Assembly: GCA_043720875.1 (NCBI GenBank)
Contig: JAYSRU010000211.1
Location: 1-28,783, forward strand
DNA from: JAYSRU01 sp043720875
GTDB taxonomy: Bacteria; Bacteroidota; Bacteroidia; Flavobacteriales_D; Crocinitomicaceae
Reading direction: 5' to 3'
DNA length: 28,783 nt
The position numbers and the translations under genes were made by a program. The notes below the pieces were generated by a model. The model worked only from the letters and a program-made list of their open reading frames with translations. It ran no database searches and was not told the origin of the DNA. Shown piece by piece: positions 8,077 to 16,713 of this stretch; positions within the stretch are counted from its first letter, which is position 1; every line of letters begins with the position of its first letter.

Positions 8077-9340
8077 TCATCAATGTTTGCGTTCTGTTTG
8101 GACCTACAGAAACAACTGTTATGGGCGTTTCCAATTCTTTTTCAAGGTATGAAACGTAATCTTTTAGCGCTTTAGGAGCATTTTTATAGTCACTTAATTC
8201 AGTTAAGTCACATTTCCATCCTTCTAAATCTTGATATACAGGCTCAATTTCAATGTTTGTAATGTCGTACGGCAAGTAATCAACAAGCTTGCCATCAATT
8301 TTATAATGTGTACAAACACGAATTTTATCAAAATCACCCAATACATCTGCTTTCATCATTGAAAGTTCAGTAACGCCATTGATCATAATAGCATATTTCA
8401 TTGCTGGTAAATCGATCCAACCACAACGACGCGGACGACCAGTTGTCGATCCAAATTCGTTACCAGATTTTCTGATTTCTTCTCCAACTTCGTCTAACAA
8501 TTCCGTAGGAAACGGTCCAGAACCAACACGTGTACAGTACGCTTTAAAGATACCGATTACTCTTCCAATTTTTGAAGGAGCAACACCAAGACCAGTACAA
8601 GTACCTGCAGTTACGGTGTTAGAAGAGGTTACGAATGGATAAGTTCCAAAGTCAATATCTAACATAGTACCTTGAGCGCCTTCAGCTAAAACTTTTTTAC
8701 CTTGCTTCAAGGCATCATTCAAATATTGTTCAGAATCTACCGCAGGAATTGTTTTTAATAATTCTAAACCTACGAACCAAGGCTTTTCAAGTTCAGCTAA
8801 ATCGTATGTAAATCCTTCGTGGTGTTTTAATATTCCAAGGTGTTTTTCAACTAAGGCGTCATACATTTCTTTAAACTTTGGAGAAAAAATATCTCCAACA
8901 CGCAATCCATTACGTCCCGTTTTATCCATGTATGTTGGTCCAATTCCTTTCAACGTTGAACCAATTTTGTTTTTACCTTTTGCATGTTCAGATGCAGCGT
9001 CCAACAATTTGTGTGTTGGTATAATAAGGTGTGCCTTCTTCGAGATAACTAATCTTTCGTTGATGTTGATGCCAAAAGGAATCAATTTATCAATTTCAGT
9101 TTTGAAAACCTGTGGGTCAATCACAACACCGTTACCAATAAGGTTAATTACATTTTTTCTAAAAATTCCTGAAGGAATGGTATGTAATACATGCTTAATG
9201 CCTTCGAATTCTAAGGTATGACCAGCATTTGGTCCACCTTGAAAGCGTGCAATAATATCATATCCGGGCGTGATAACATCAACAATTTTCCCTTTTCCTT
9301 CGTCGCCCCATTGAAGGCCTAATAATACGTCTACTTTCAT
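8069..9340 (-). CDS. purA: Adenylosuccinate synthetase
   Basis: A 423-aa cytoplasmic enzyme that makes adenylosuccinate from IMP, aspartate and GTP, the first step from IMP to AMP. The N-terminus MKVDVLLGLQWGDEGKGKIVD holds the GTP loop GDEGKGK (12-18) with catalytic Asp13. GGPNAGHT supplies catalytic His41. The IMP/aspartate loops are visible as GSTLKGIGPTYMDKTGRNGLRVGD and FGSTTGRPRRCGWIDL. Length and motifs match the bacterial family throughout. It sits inside a compact operon: its start overlaps the STAS gene stop by 4 bases (ATGA type) and its stop overlaps the ostA-like start by 8 bases. Confidence 0.98.
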   Translation of the reverse strand: MKVDVLLGLQWGDEGKGKIVDVITPGYDIIARFQGGPNAGHTLEFEGIKHVLHTIPSGIFRKNVINLIGNGVVIDPQVFKTEIDKLIPFGININERLVISKKAHLIIPTHKLLDAASEHAKGKNKIGSTLKGIGPTYMDKTGRNGLRVGDIFSPKFKEMYDALVEKHLGILKHHEGFTYDLAELEKPWFVGLELLKTIPAVDSEQYLNDALKQGKKVLAEGAQGTMLDIDFGTYPFVTSSNTVTAGTCTGLGVAPSKIGRVIGIFKAYCTRVGSGPFPTELLDEVGEEIRKSGNEFGSTTGRPRRCGWIDLPAMKYAIMINGVTELSMMKADVLGDFDKIRVCTHYKIDGKLVDYLPYDITNIEIEPVYQDLEGWKCDLTELSDYKNAPKALKDYVSYLEKELETPITVVSVGPNRTQTLMND

Positions 9341-9684
9341 TTCTTATAAAAATCTGTTGCTTCTTGTGTAGAACCAACGAGTTGAAAAACTTGATCTAAT
9401 TTGGTAATAGTGAATAATTTTTGAATAATTGAATTCGGGTTGTGCACTACTAACTCACCACCTTTTGTTCTTATTTTTGTTAATATGCGGATGAACAGCG
9501 CAATACCTGAACTGTTGACATAGCTTAACTCGGAAAGGTTAAGCAAATAATTCAATTCACCCGTCTCTAAATTCTTTTCTAAGGCAACTAATAATTCGTC
9601 GGCAATGCCTTCTTGTAAAAGTTTACCAATTATAGTAATCTCATGAAAACCATCTTTTTGAATAATTTCAAAGTTTTTTTCCAT
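9337..9684 (-). CDS. STAS-domain protein (anti-sigma factor antagonist type)
   Basis: A 115-aa single STAS domain, related to SpoIIAA/RsbV-type anti-anti-sigma factors. The hallmark loop is YVNSSGIALFIRIL: the canonical D-S-S-G is N57-S58-S59-G60, so the phosphorylatable Ser is kept but the preceding Asp is Asn. In this family the serine is phosphorylated by an anti-sigma kinase to switch binding. No RsbW-like kinase or PP2C phosphatase lies in the window, so its partner is elsewhere. It lies 3 bases after the fur-like gene and overlaps purA by 4 bases. Confidence 0.85.
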   Translation of the reverse strand: MEKNFEIIQKDGFHEITIIGKLLQEGIADELLVALEKNLETGELNYLLNLSELSYVNSSGIALFIRILTKIRTKGGELVVHNPNSIIQKLFTITKLDQVFQLVGSTQEATDFYKK

Positions 9685-9687
9685 AAT

Positions 9688-10137
9688 CTAGTCTTTTGAT
9701 TTTTTTACTTTCTCACCGTAAAAAACGAGTGAATGATGGTCAATACTTACACCAAATAATTCTTCGATTGTGGCTTTAATGGTTTGAATACGTGGGTCAC
9801 AAAATTCAACTACTTCACCTGTATCTGTAAATATCAAATGATCGTGTTGTTTTGAGCCGTGGGATTTTTCAAATTGGGCTATGTTCTTACCGAATTGATG
9901 CTTACGTACTAGATTACAGGCAATTAAAAGATCCACGGTATTGTATAAAGTCGCTCTAGAAACACGATAATTTTGAGCCGTCATTTTAACATAAAGAGAT
10001 TCTATGTCAAAATGCCCTTCGTAATTGTAGATTTCATTAAGTATAGCGAAGCGTTCGGGAGTTTTCCGATGCGTATGCTGCTCCAAATATGAAGAAAATA
10101 TACTATGGACCTTATCTTGTAATTCTGGTGTTGCCAT
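9688..10137 (-). CDS. Fur-family transcriptional regulator
   Basis: A 149-aa winged-helix repressor. I start it at ATG 10135-10137; a TTG three codons further up is in frame but not needed. HRKTPERFAILNEIY and a recognition helix region VSRATLYNTVDLLIACNLV are classic Fur/Zur/PerR DNA-binding features. The dimerisation part has HDHLIFTDTGEVVEFCD, with the metal-site His pair. The C-terminal CxxC zinc knuckles of Fur and Zur are absent (only one Cys near 108 in EFCDP), as in several Bacteroidota Fur-like proteins. The metal or peroxide signal is therefore not assignable. It heads the operon with STAS, purA and ostA-like genes, and may autoregulate. Confidence 0.9.
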   Translation of the reverse strand: MATPELQDKVHSIFSSYLEQHTHRKTPERFAILNEIYNYEGHFDIESLYVKMTAQNYRVSRATLYNTVDLLIACNLVRKHQFGKNIAQFEKSHGSKQHDHLIFTDTGEVVEFCDPRIQTIKATIEELFGVSIDHHSLVFYGEKVKKSKD

Positions 10138-10151
10138 TTTTTGCAAAGATG

Positions 10152-10159
10152 CAAAGTTA
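10152..10159 (-). promoter_or_regulatory. Candidate -7 box for the fur-like operon
   Basis: The minus strand reads TAACTTTG, a perfect TAnnTTTG, 15 bases before the ATG at 10137. A TTG lies 23 bases further upstream, slightly beyond the usual 19-21 spacing. It would drive fur-like, STAS, purA and ostA-like genes as one unit. Confidence 0.45.
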
Positions 10160-10191
10160 CGGTTTTCTTACAGTTGTTTTATCAACAGTTA

Positions 10192-12426
10192 TCAAAAGTT
10201 ATCCTCTTTTTCTGTTGCACAACGATCAACTGTTTTAACACCCTCCACCATTTCAAATTTTTGAATAAGCTGTTCTAAATGTTCACGGTCAAAAACGTAC
10301 ACTTTTATTAATCCTTCAAATACGCCATCATTGGAGTCAAATGAAATTGATTTCATGTTTACACTGTGCTGTTTGGATATAATTTCGGTTATCGCATTCA
10401 CAATTCCAATGTCATCAATACCAACTAAGCGTAAACAAGCAATTTGTTCTTCAACGATTTCAGATTTCCATTTAGATTTTACGCAGCGGTTTGCGTTCTT
10501 AGACAATAAATTAATTGAGCTTTTACAATTAACTCGGTGAATCTTAATTCCTTCATTTTGACTTACATAGCCAAAAATTTGATCCCCTGGAATTGGATTG
10601 CAACATTTAGAAAGGCGGTATTGAATATCTTTAAAATCATCGCCTACAACTAGAACATCGTTCTTGATATTTATTTTACTTAGAATGGTTGACTCGTCTT
10701 TATCATGACCTAATGGAACTTCATTCGCTCCTTTAATGATGCCATTTTGATGTTCAAGTTCTCGTAATTTGGTTAGATCTATTTTGGCTTTTGCTATTCT
10801 GAAATAAAGATCCATTGCACTAGGAACTTTGTAGAATTTCGCAATTTTGAGAATGTTTTCGTTGTTGAAAATAATTCCAAATTTTTCTATTCGTTTTTGC
10901 AAAGTGGATCTTCCATCGTCAACTATCGATTTCTTAGCATCTATGATACTGCCTTTAATTTTTTGCTTTGCTCGGGCACTCACGACAAGTTTCAACCATT
11001 CTTCTTTTGGTTGTTGTTTGTCAGAGGTAATTATTTCTATTTGATCGCCATTCTTTAACACATGACTAAACGGCATCAATCTATTATTAACTTTTGCTCC
11101 AATACATGTGTTTCCAATGTGTGTATGTATATCGTAAGCAAAATCTAGTATAGTGGAGGATTTTGGTAAAACCCTTAAGTCGCCTTTTGGTGTAAAAACA
11201 TAAATTTCTTCGTTGAACAAGTTTAATTTAAAGTCATTTACGAATTCTAAGGCATTGGTATCAGGTTGGTCAAGTAGGTCACGAATTTCAGCTATCCATC
11301 TATCGAATTTAGTATCCTCCCCAACTTCACCAGTTTCTTCTTTGTATCTATAATGCGCTGCTAAACCTTTTTCTGCGATTTCATCCATACGTTGTGAGCG
11401 TATTTGAACTTCCACCCATTTACCTCCAGGACTCATCACTGTGGTGTGTAATGATTCATATCCATTGGCGCGCGGTGTAGAAATCCAATCTCTTAAGCGA
11501 TCCGGACTTGGTTGGTAGAAATCAGTAATTAATGAATAAATCCGCCAACAATCAGGTTTTTCTAGTTCTATAGGTGTTTCTAAAATGATGCGGATAGCAA
11601 AAAGATCAAAAACTTCTTCAAAAGGAAGATTCTTTGTGCTCATTTTTCTCCAGATAGAAGATATAGACTTTGTACGTGCCTTAACGTCGAAAACATATCC
11701 TTCCGCTTGAAGTGCCTCTTTGATTGGTTGTACAAATTTACGTATGAAGCGATTTCTTGCGTCTTTGGTTGATTTAAGTTTACTATCAATTTGAAGATAT
11801 ACCTCTGGCTCAGTGTATCTCATTCCCAAATCTTCGAGTTCACTTTTTATGGAACTTAAACCAAGGCGATGGGCGAGCGGGGCATATAAGAATTTGGTTT
11901 CGGAAGCAATCTTTAGTTGCTTATCAGGTTTCATGCTATCCAATGTTCTCATGTTGTGCAAGCGATCGGCAAGCTTAATCAATACAACCCTTAAATCATC
12001 AGAAATGGTCATGATCATTTTTCTGAAATTCTCAGCTTGTAATGAAGCATGTTCATCAAAAATTTCAGGAATTTTTGTTAGTCCATCAATAATTCTACGT
12101 GCGGTAACTCCAAAGTGATCTTCGATATCATACAAGGTGATATGAGTATCTTCAACTGTGTCGTGTAATAGGGCGCAAGCGATAGCAGTTGGACCAAGTT
12201 CCATTTCTTCGGCACATATTCTCGCTACTGCAATTGGGTGATAGATATAGGGTTCTCCAGATTTTCTACGCATGTCTTTGTGCGCATCTACCGCAATATC
12301 GAAAGCTTTTCGGATCATTTTCGTGTCTTCCTTGGAGCGGTGTTTTGTTGCTCTAAGCAGGCTTGAAAAAGCACTGAGAATTTCTTTTCTTTCTTTCTCT
12401 ATATCGATTTTAATCTCGTGTGTCAT
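10192..12426 (-). CDS. Bifunctional RelA/SpoT (p)ppGpp synthetase-hydrolase
   Basis: A 744-aa stringent-response enzyme. Domain order: HD hydrolase (about 40-200) with H63 (YHPIAVARI), H88-D89 (LLHDTVED) and D154 (LADRLHNMRT); synthetase (about 240-370) with D274 and the RLRDWISTPRANGYESLHTTV block (310-330), then VEVQIRSQRMDEIAEKGLAAHYRYK; TGS (about 405-465, IYVFTPKGDLRVLP); C-terminal Cys-containing region (KCCNPIPGD); and ACT (about 675-744). Both active centres keep their key residues, so it should make and break ppGpp. The synthetase 'RLRD' loop resembles the RxKD of bifunctional Rel rather than the ExDD of RelA, in line with one dual enzyme as usual in Bacteroidota. It lies 24 bases after the FAH-family gene. 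Confidence 0.95.
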   Translation of the reverse strand: MTHEIKIDIEKERKEILSAFSSLLRATKHRSKEDTKMIRKAFDIAVDAHKDMRRKSGEPYIYHPIAVARICAEEMELGPTAIACALLHDTVEDTHITLYDIEDHFGVTARRIIDGLTKIPEIFDEHASLQAENFRKMIMTISDDLRVVLIKLADRLHNMRTLDSMKPDKQLKIASETKFLYAPLAHRLGLSSIKSELEDLGMRYTEPEVYLQIDSKLKSTKDARNRFIRKFVQPIKEALQAEGYVFDVKARTKSISSIWRKMSTKNLPFEEVFDLFAIRIILETPIELEKPDCWRIYSLITDFYQPSPDRLRDWISTPRANGYESLHTTVMSPGGKWVEVQIRSQRMDEIAEKGLAAHYRYKEETGEVGEDTKFDRWIAEIRDLLDQPDTNALEFVNDFKLNLFNEEIYVFTPKGDLRVLPKSSTILDFAYDIHTHIGNTCIGAKVNNRLMPFSHVLKNGDQIEIITSDKQQPKEEWLKLVVSARAKQKIKGSIIDAKKSIVDDGRSTLQKRIEKFGIIFNNENILKIAKFYKVPSAMDLYFRIAKAKIDLTKLRELEHQNGIIKGANEVPLGHDKDESTILSKINIKNDVLVVGDDFKDIQYRLSKCCNPIPGDQIFGYVSQNEGIKIHRVNCKSSINLLSKNANRCVKSKWKSEIVEEQIACLRLVGIDDIGIVNAITEIISKQHSVNMKSISFDSNDGVFEGLIKVYVFDREHLEQLIQKFEMVEGVKTVDRCATEKEDNF

Positions 12427-12450
12427 AGTTTATGAGTGATGGTAAATGGA

Positions 12451-13062
12451 TTAATTTACCTTAAAACGAAACATCTCCTGGCCTTCTAGTGAACCTGTAA
12501 GTTCATCACCTATTTTAACTTGACCAACTCCAGCGGGAGTTCCAGTGTAAATTAAATCCCCAGTTTTTAATGGAATAAAGATAGAAACATAGCTAATAAT
12601 AGTGTCAATATCAAAGATGAAATCTTTTGTATTACCTTTTTGAACTAGATTATTGTTTAGTTTTAAATCAAAATTGATTCCTGCTAAATCAAGTTCTGCT
12701 TTGTTTATGAAGCTTTCTGAAATTGGAGCGCTATTTTCAAATGATTTTGCTATTTCCCAAGGATGTCCATTTTTTTTACATTCTTCCTGTAAATCTCTTG
12801 CTGTAAAATCAATTCCTAATCCAATCTCGTCGTAATAGGTATGCGCGAATTCTTTAGCAATATGTTTACCTGCTTTTGAGATTTTTACCACAACCTCACA
12901 TTCGTAGTGCAAATCTTTTGTGTAATCTGGTAAAAAGAAATCATGTCCACCCTTAAGTAGTGCAGTATCTGGCTTTAAGAAAAACATTGGTTTGGAAGGC
13001 AATGGATTATTAAGTTCTTTGGCATGTTCACTATAGTTTCTGCCGATACAAATGATTTTCAT
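12451..13062 (-). CDS. Fumarylacetoacetate hydrolase-family protein
   Basis: A 203-aa small single-domain FAH protein. MKIICIGRNYSEHAKELNN begins the fold. The metal-binding acidic residues are in LHYECEVVVKI and GLGIDFTARDLQ, and the C-terminal signature is KTGDLIYTGTPAGVG. Small members (YcgM/FAHD1 type) hydrolyse acylpyruvates or decarboxylate oxaloacetate; which applies here cannot be told. It sits in a run of same-strand genes, 36 bases after the ExoX-like gene and 24 bases before rel, probably a loose operon without functional link. Confidence 0.85.
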   Translation of the reverse strand: MKIICIGRNYSEHAKELNNPLPSKPMFFLKPDTALLKGGHDFFLPDYTKDLHYECEVVVKISKAGKHIAKEFAHTYYDEIGLGIDFTARDLQEECKKNGHPWEIAKSFENSAPISESFINKAELDLAGINFDLKLNNNLVQKGNTKDFIFDIDTIISYVSIFIPLKTGDLIYTGTPAGVGQVKIGDELTGSLEGQEMFRFKVN

Positions 13063-13098
13063 ACTATTGGTTTTGTTTTAGAATAGAGCGCTTTGAAA

Positions 13099-13947
13099 TT
13101 ATTTAGAGAATTTATTTTTTAACAGATCTAATTTATCCTCGAAATTAGCCGGATCGGGAAGTTTTGCTTGGTTCCGCTCAGCTTTTATTTTATCCATGGT
13201 TTGTTTAAGAATTTTCTTAGTATACAATGGGAAATCGCCATTCATCATCCAACCATAATAACCAGGTTCAACATTGTTTACTTCAAGAATTGTTTTCCCT
13301 TTGTGTTTGCCAAAATTATAGCACGCTAAGCCTTCTTTATTTTTAACTAAACGTCCAATAAAGTCTAAGCGATCGTTTTCACCAAATTTGGAAAACTCAG
13401 CCAAGGTGTTTACATCTTTACCTAGACTCGGATATTTTTCTATTTGAGCCAACAACACCTCATAGGTCGCTAACGTGTCGGCATCAGCGGTGTGTGCGTT
13501 TTCAATACTTTTATTACAATAGAATTGATATGCTGCAGCCAACGTGCGTTGTTCCATTTTATGAAAGATATTTTGAACGTCAATAAATTGACGCGAGGAT
13601 AAATCGAATTCAGAAGTGGTTCGAAGAAATTCTTCTGCCAACATTGGTATGTCAAACTTATTTGAATTGTAACCCACAAGATCTGCGTCTGCTATAAAAT
13701 TTGCTATGTCTTCTGCTGCTTGTTCAAAAGTTGGTGCGTTTTCGATGTCCTTTTGAAAAATTCCGTGAATTAAACTTACTTCTTCTGGAATCGGTATCGT
13801 TGGATTTAAACGAAGGTGAAATTTTTCATTATTTCCATCAGGAAATCGTTTGATAATGGATATTTCTACAATTCTATCCGTTGAAATATTAAGTCCTGTT
13901 GCCTCTATGTCGAAAAAAGCAAGTGGTTTTGATAAAGATAATGTCAT
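13099..13947 (-). CDS. DEDDh 3'-5' exonuclease, ExoX-like / DnaQ superfamily
   Basis: A 282-aa exonuclease. I start it at ATG 13945-13947; the frame is open to 14001, but that would overlap the upstream membrane-protein gene. ExoI motif FFDIEATG (D13, E15), ExoII motif around VGYNSNKFDIPML, and ExoIII with HTADADT (H-x-A-x-x-D) make a DEDDh active site. The C-terminal part has FGKHKGKTILEVNNVEPGYYGWMM, the domain that follows the nuclease in exonuclease X. It should trim single-stranded 3' DNA ends in repair or proofreading. It is not a full PolC or DNA Pol III epsilon partner by context. Ten bases separate it from the preceding gene. Confidence 0.9.
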   Translation of the reverse strand: MTLSLSKPLAFFDIEATGLNISTDRIVEISIIKRFPDGNNEKFHLRLNPTIPIPEEVSLIHGIFQKDIENAPTFEQAAEDIANFIADADLVGYNSNKFDIPMLAEEFLRTTSEFDLSSRQFIDVQNIFHKMEQRTLAAAYQFYCNKSIENAHTADADTLATYEVLLAQIEKYPSLGKDVNTLAEFSKFGENDRLDFIGRLVKNKEGLACYNFGKHKGKTILEVNNVEPGYYGWMMNGDFPLYTKKILKQTMDKIKAERNQAKLPDPANFEDKLDLLKNKFSK

Positions 13948-13957
13948 GATTTTTGAG

Positions 13958-14404
13958 CTACAATCCGTAACTTCTTGGGTTTTTATTAATAATTCGTTCA
14001 AGTTTGTCTACCACATATTGGCCTTCTTGCTCATTGTAAGAATCTCCACGCCATACCAGCGCATTATTATAGTTTTTGTAATGCAATTCAAGTTCTTGAC
14101 CTTGTAACTTGGTTAATTTTTTAGCCAATTCTTTATCGGTGACAGAGAAATTAAAAGTATTAGTTGAGACGGGAGAGCTCGCTCTTGATCTTAATCCAGG
14201 TAACATCATTTCTCCTTCAAACGTTTTGAAAACAGCTCCTTTACGAGAAAATTTATATAAAATTCCAACACGGGTACCATCACTGTAAACATAATAATAT
14301 CTGAAATATACTACTATGAAAATTGAAAGGAGTAAAATACCTCCAAAAATAAGCATGAATTTCTTCGATGTTCTGGATTTTATAAGAGTATTTGCTATAG
14401 CCAT
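13958..14404 (-). CDS. Small membrane-anchored protein, conserved Bacteroidota hypothetical
   Basis: A 148-aa protein with an N-terminal cytoplasmic tail, one membrane segment (about residues 16-34, FMLIFGGILLLSIFIVVYF) and a soluble domain with YYYVYSDGTRVGILYKFSRKG, GEMMLPGLRS and LEL-HYKNYNNALVWRGDS. This type is common in Bacteroidota and is often labelled 6-phosphogluconate dehydrogenase without any dehydrogenase motif; I do not accept that name. It is the first gene of the run down to rel, with a 157-base intergenic stretch holding the terminator of the next gene upstream. Function unknown. Confidence 0.75.
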   Translation of the reverse strand: MAIANTLIKSRTSKKFMLIFGGILLLSIFIVVYFRYYYVYSDGTRVGILYKFSRKGAVFKTFEGEMMLPGLRSRASSPVSTNTFNFSVTDKELAKKLTKLQGQELELHYKNYNNALVWRGDSYNEQEGQYVVDKLERIINKNPRSYGL

Positions 14405-14513
14405 TAAATATTCTATTTTTTGTGAAGATAATAAATCGAGCTACGTATCGATGATCGAGTTCTATTTTTTTTATAAAATGTTAATAAAATGGATGTAGTG
14501 TTGGTTATAAACG

Positions 14514-14547
14514 AAAAAAGCCGCCCATCTAGCGGAGGGCGGCTTTT
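14514..14547 (-). terminator. Strong intrinsic terminator downstream of the TPR/PD40/OmpA-like gene
   Basis: AAAAGCCGCCC (14516-14526) pairs perfectly with GGGCGGCTTTT (14537-14547) around a 10-base loop. Read on the minus strand, the GC-rich 7-bp core is followed by TTTTTT. It lies 15 bases beyond the stop codon at 14562-14564. Confidence 0.9.
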
Positions 14548-14561
14548 AAGAATTAAGTTAA

Positions 14562-16646
14562 TTACTTAGTCTTTATCATTACATACTGAAAAGGATAATA
14601 TTTCTCTTTTTCGTTTCTCGAACCAAAGATATAATCAGGACCATTAACTGATGCATCCGCAATTTCTATTTTCACTTTAGCAGCCAATGCTGGATTCTTA
14701 GCGATAAGTTTCGAAACCTCTACCATCATATTATTTGCACGACTTTCTGCAAGCGCTTGGTTATTCGCAAATTTCTTAGTTGTAACTTTAGAAGCAGAAG
14801 AATAGATCATTAATGTAATGGTTGGGCGACCTGCTTTTAATTGAGCTTCAACGTCTGCAACAAATTTCAGTAAGTTACCTCTTTTGAAGTTTTTGTCATT
14901 TTCATCATAGCCAAAAGTGTTTTTGTACTCCAATTCTTCCATTTTTGGTGGTTTAACGGTGTCAACCACTGCAACAGGAAGTTCAGGAATAACTTCCATC
15001 TTTTCTACGTCTAATATGATTCGTCGAACAATTTCTTGGTACTCTTTATCACAAGAAGTTTCGATAGTCTCTCTGTAGAATTCTTTCTTGCCACCCGTAT
15101 AGTGGAAGATCAATTCATATTCCCTACATGGCTCAAGTGAACTAAAGAATGATCCGTCACGAAGTCTTGGAAAAACGGTTCTAGAAATTTCGTCACCACA
15201 ATTTTTACAGTTAATTGTTATAGCAACGTCTTCTGGAAGTGGAACATTACCTACAGTAACAATTTCACCTTTAAGAACTGCAATATTTTTAAGTCCAAGG
15301 TAATCATTCTTGATTTCGTAAATATCTTTGTTTCCTTGACCATCAACTCTCCATGAAGTTAAATAACCTGTTAATCCGTCCACAGTAGTGGTGTAGAATA
15401 AGTCATCACCGCATGAATTCATTGGTGAACCTAAGTTGATTCCATTACTCCATTTATTTTGCTCATCACGTACGCTAATGAATACATCAAATCCACCCAT
15501 ACTTTTATCTCCGTTACTAGAATAGTACAATGTTTTGTTGTCGATCGAGACAAACGGTGATTCTTCGTCATATTTCGTATTTACTGATTCTCCAAGATTT
15601 TGGGCCTTACTCCATGAACCGTCTCCCAGTTTTTGAATACGGTAAATATCACGTCCACCAAATCCTCCAGGACGGTCTGAAACAAAGAACATTTGTTGTC
15701 CATCAGGAGAAACATGCAAGTGTGTTTCCCAATATTTTGTGTTTACTTCACTTGCATTGAAATTTTCAACTTCTGAAAATTTGTTTGTTTCAAAATCAGA
15801 GTAGAAAACATCACCATTTCCTTGTGTATCTTGGTAAAGGTAAACTCTTCTTTCGTCAGAACTAACAGCCATTGTAGCTTCATTTTGTTCAGGTTTACAG
15901 AACTCTAATTTGATAGGTGTCTCCCAATTTGATTCAACATCTAAGAACGAAACGTAAATATCTTCTGGGTATTCATTAGTTCTTGGATTTTTATCTTCTT
16001 CGTTACTTTCAGTTGCCCACATTCTTCTAGAAGTAAAGTATAAGGCTGAACCGTCTAATGAAATTACTGGAGAATATTCGGGATTCACTGAATTAATTGT
16101 AGTCCCTAAGTTTTTTAATCTAGATTTACTCGGATTATCTAAGTTTTTACGCGCAACAATTAACTGTTGCATATTCAATTTCGCAACATTAATTAAGGGT
16201 GATTTCTGGTTTGATTGCGCAATAAATTTAAGATAATATTCAGATGCAAGTTCTAATTGATGATTTGCATGATAACAACGCGCCAAATGAAAGAGAACAT
16301 CTTGTGGAGCGCTTTTTTCTTTTGCTGAATACATGTCATAATTTTTATTCAAACTCACTTCAGCTTTCTTTAAGTATGGAAGAGCACCTAAAAAGTTATT
16401 GTAACCCGCCATAATGATATATCCCTTGCGGTAATTGTAGTTGGCACTTTCCGGCTCAATAGTTAATAACTTATCTGCAAATATTTCTGCATGATAATAG
16501 TAATCCTCCATGAGCATTCTAGAACATTCAGTAACTAATTCCTGTGGATCGCCCTTTTCTGCTAATGCTCTTACTTCAGCTTCCTTTAACTGAGAAAAAG
16601 TAACAGTTGATATAAATAATGATAGTATTAATAATGTGTTTTTCAT
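14562..16646 (-). CDS. TPR / PD40 beta-propeller / OmpA-like envelope protein (PorE-type architecture)
   Basis: A 694-aa secreted protein with signal peptide MKNTLLILSLFISTVTFSQ. Domains: TPR-like helices (about 20-165), four or more PD40/WD40-like blades (about 185-430: SPVISLDGSALYFTSRR, HVSPDGQQMFFVSDRPGGFGGRDIY, SPFVSIDNKTLYYSSNGDKSMGGFDVF), a small beta domain with CKNCGDE and DGSFFSSLEP (about 450-550), and an OmpA-like end (about 575-694). The end has NNQALAESRANNMM, so Arg of the peptidoglycan-binding pair is kept, but the usual TDxxG Asp is replaced (YSSASK). The overall order resembles PorE, a periplasmic part of the type IX secretion machinery; several paralogues of this layout exist per genome, so the T9SS role is a guess. 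It ends at a strong terminator. Confidence 0.8.
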   Translation of the reverse strand: MKNTLLILSLFISTVTFSQLKEAEVRALAEKGDPQELVTECSRMLMEDYYYHAEIFADKLLTIEPESANYNYRKGYIIMAGYNNFLGALPYLKKAEVSLNKNYDMYSAKEKSAPQDVLFHLARCYHANHQLELASEYYLKFIAQSNQKSPLINVAKLNMQQLIVARKNLDNPSKSRLKNLGTTINSVNPEYSPVISLDGSALYFTSRRMWATESNEEDKNPRTNEYPEDIYVSFLDVESNWETPIKLEFCKPEQNEATMAVSSDERRVYLYQDTQGNGDVFYSDFETNKFSEVENFNASEVNTKYWETHLHVSPDGQQMFFVSDRPGGFGGRDIYRIQKLGDGSWSKAQNLGESVNTKYDEESPFVSIDNKTLYYSSNGDKSMGGFDVFISVRDEQNKWSNGINLGSPMNSCGDDLFYTTTVDGLTGYLTSWRVDGQGNKDIYEIKNDYLGLKNIAVLKGEIVTVGNVPLPEDVAITINCKNCGDEISRTVFPRLRDGSFFSSLEPCREYELIFHYTGGKKEFYRETIETSCDKEYQEIVRRIILDVEKMEVIPELPVAVVDTVKPPKMEELEYKNTFGYDENDKNFKRGNLLKFVADVEAQLKAGRPTITLMIYSSASKVTTKKFANNQALAESRANNMMVEVSKLIAKNPALAAKVKIEIADASVNGPDYIFGSRNEKEKYYPFQYVMIKTK

Positions 16647-16713
16647 AGTGGTTAGTGTTATTCGGTTTTGAATTTTTAGCTTTACGGTTTTTAAACTAAT
16701 AAGTTACAATCAA

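Noticed and set aside
13958..14404. 6-phosphogluconate dehydrogenase
   Set aside because: Name used for similar proteins, but there is no NADP-binding GxGxxG or substrate motif; length 148 aa with a membrane anchor.
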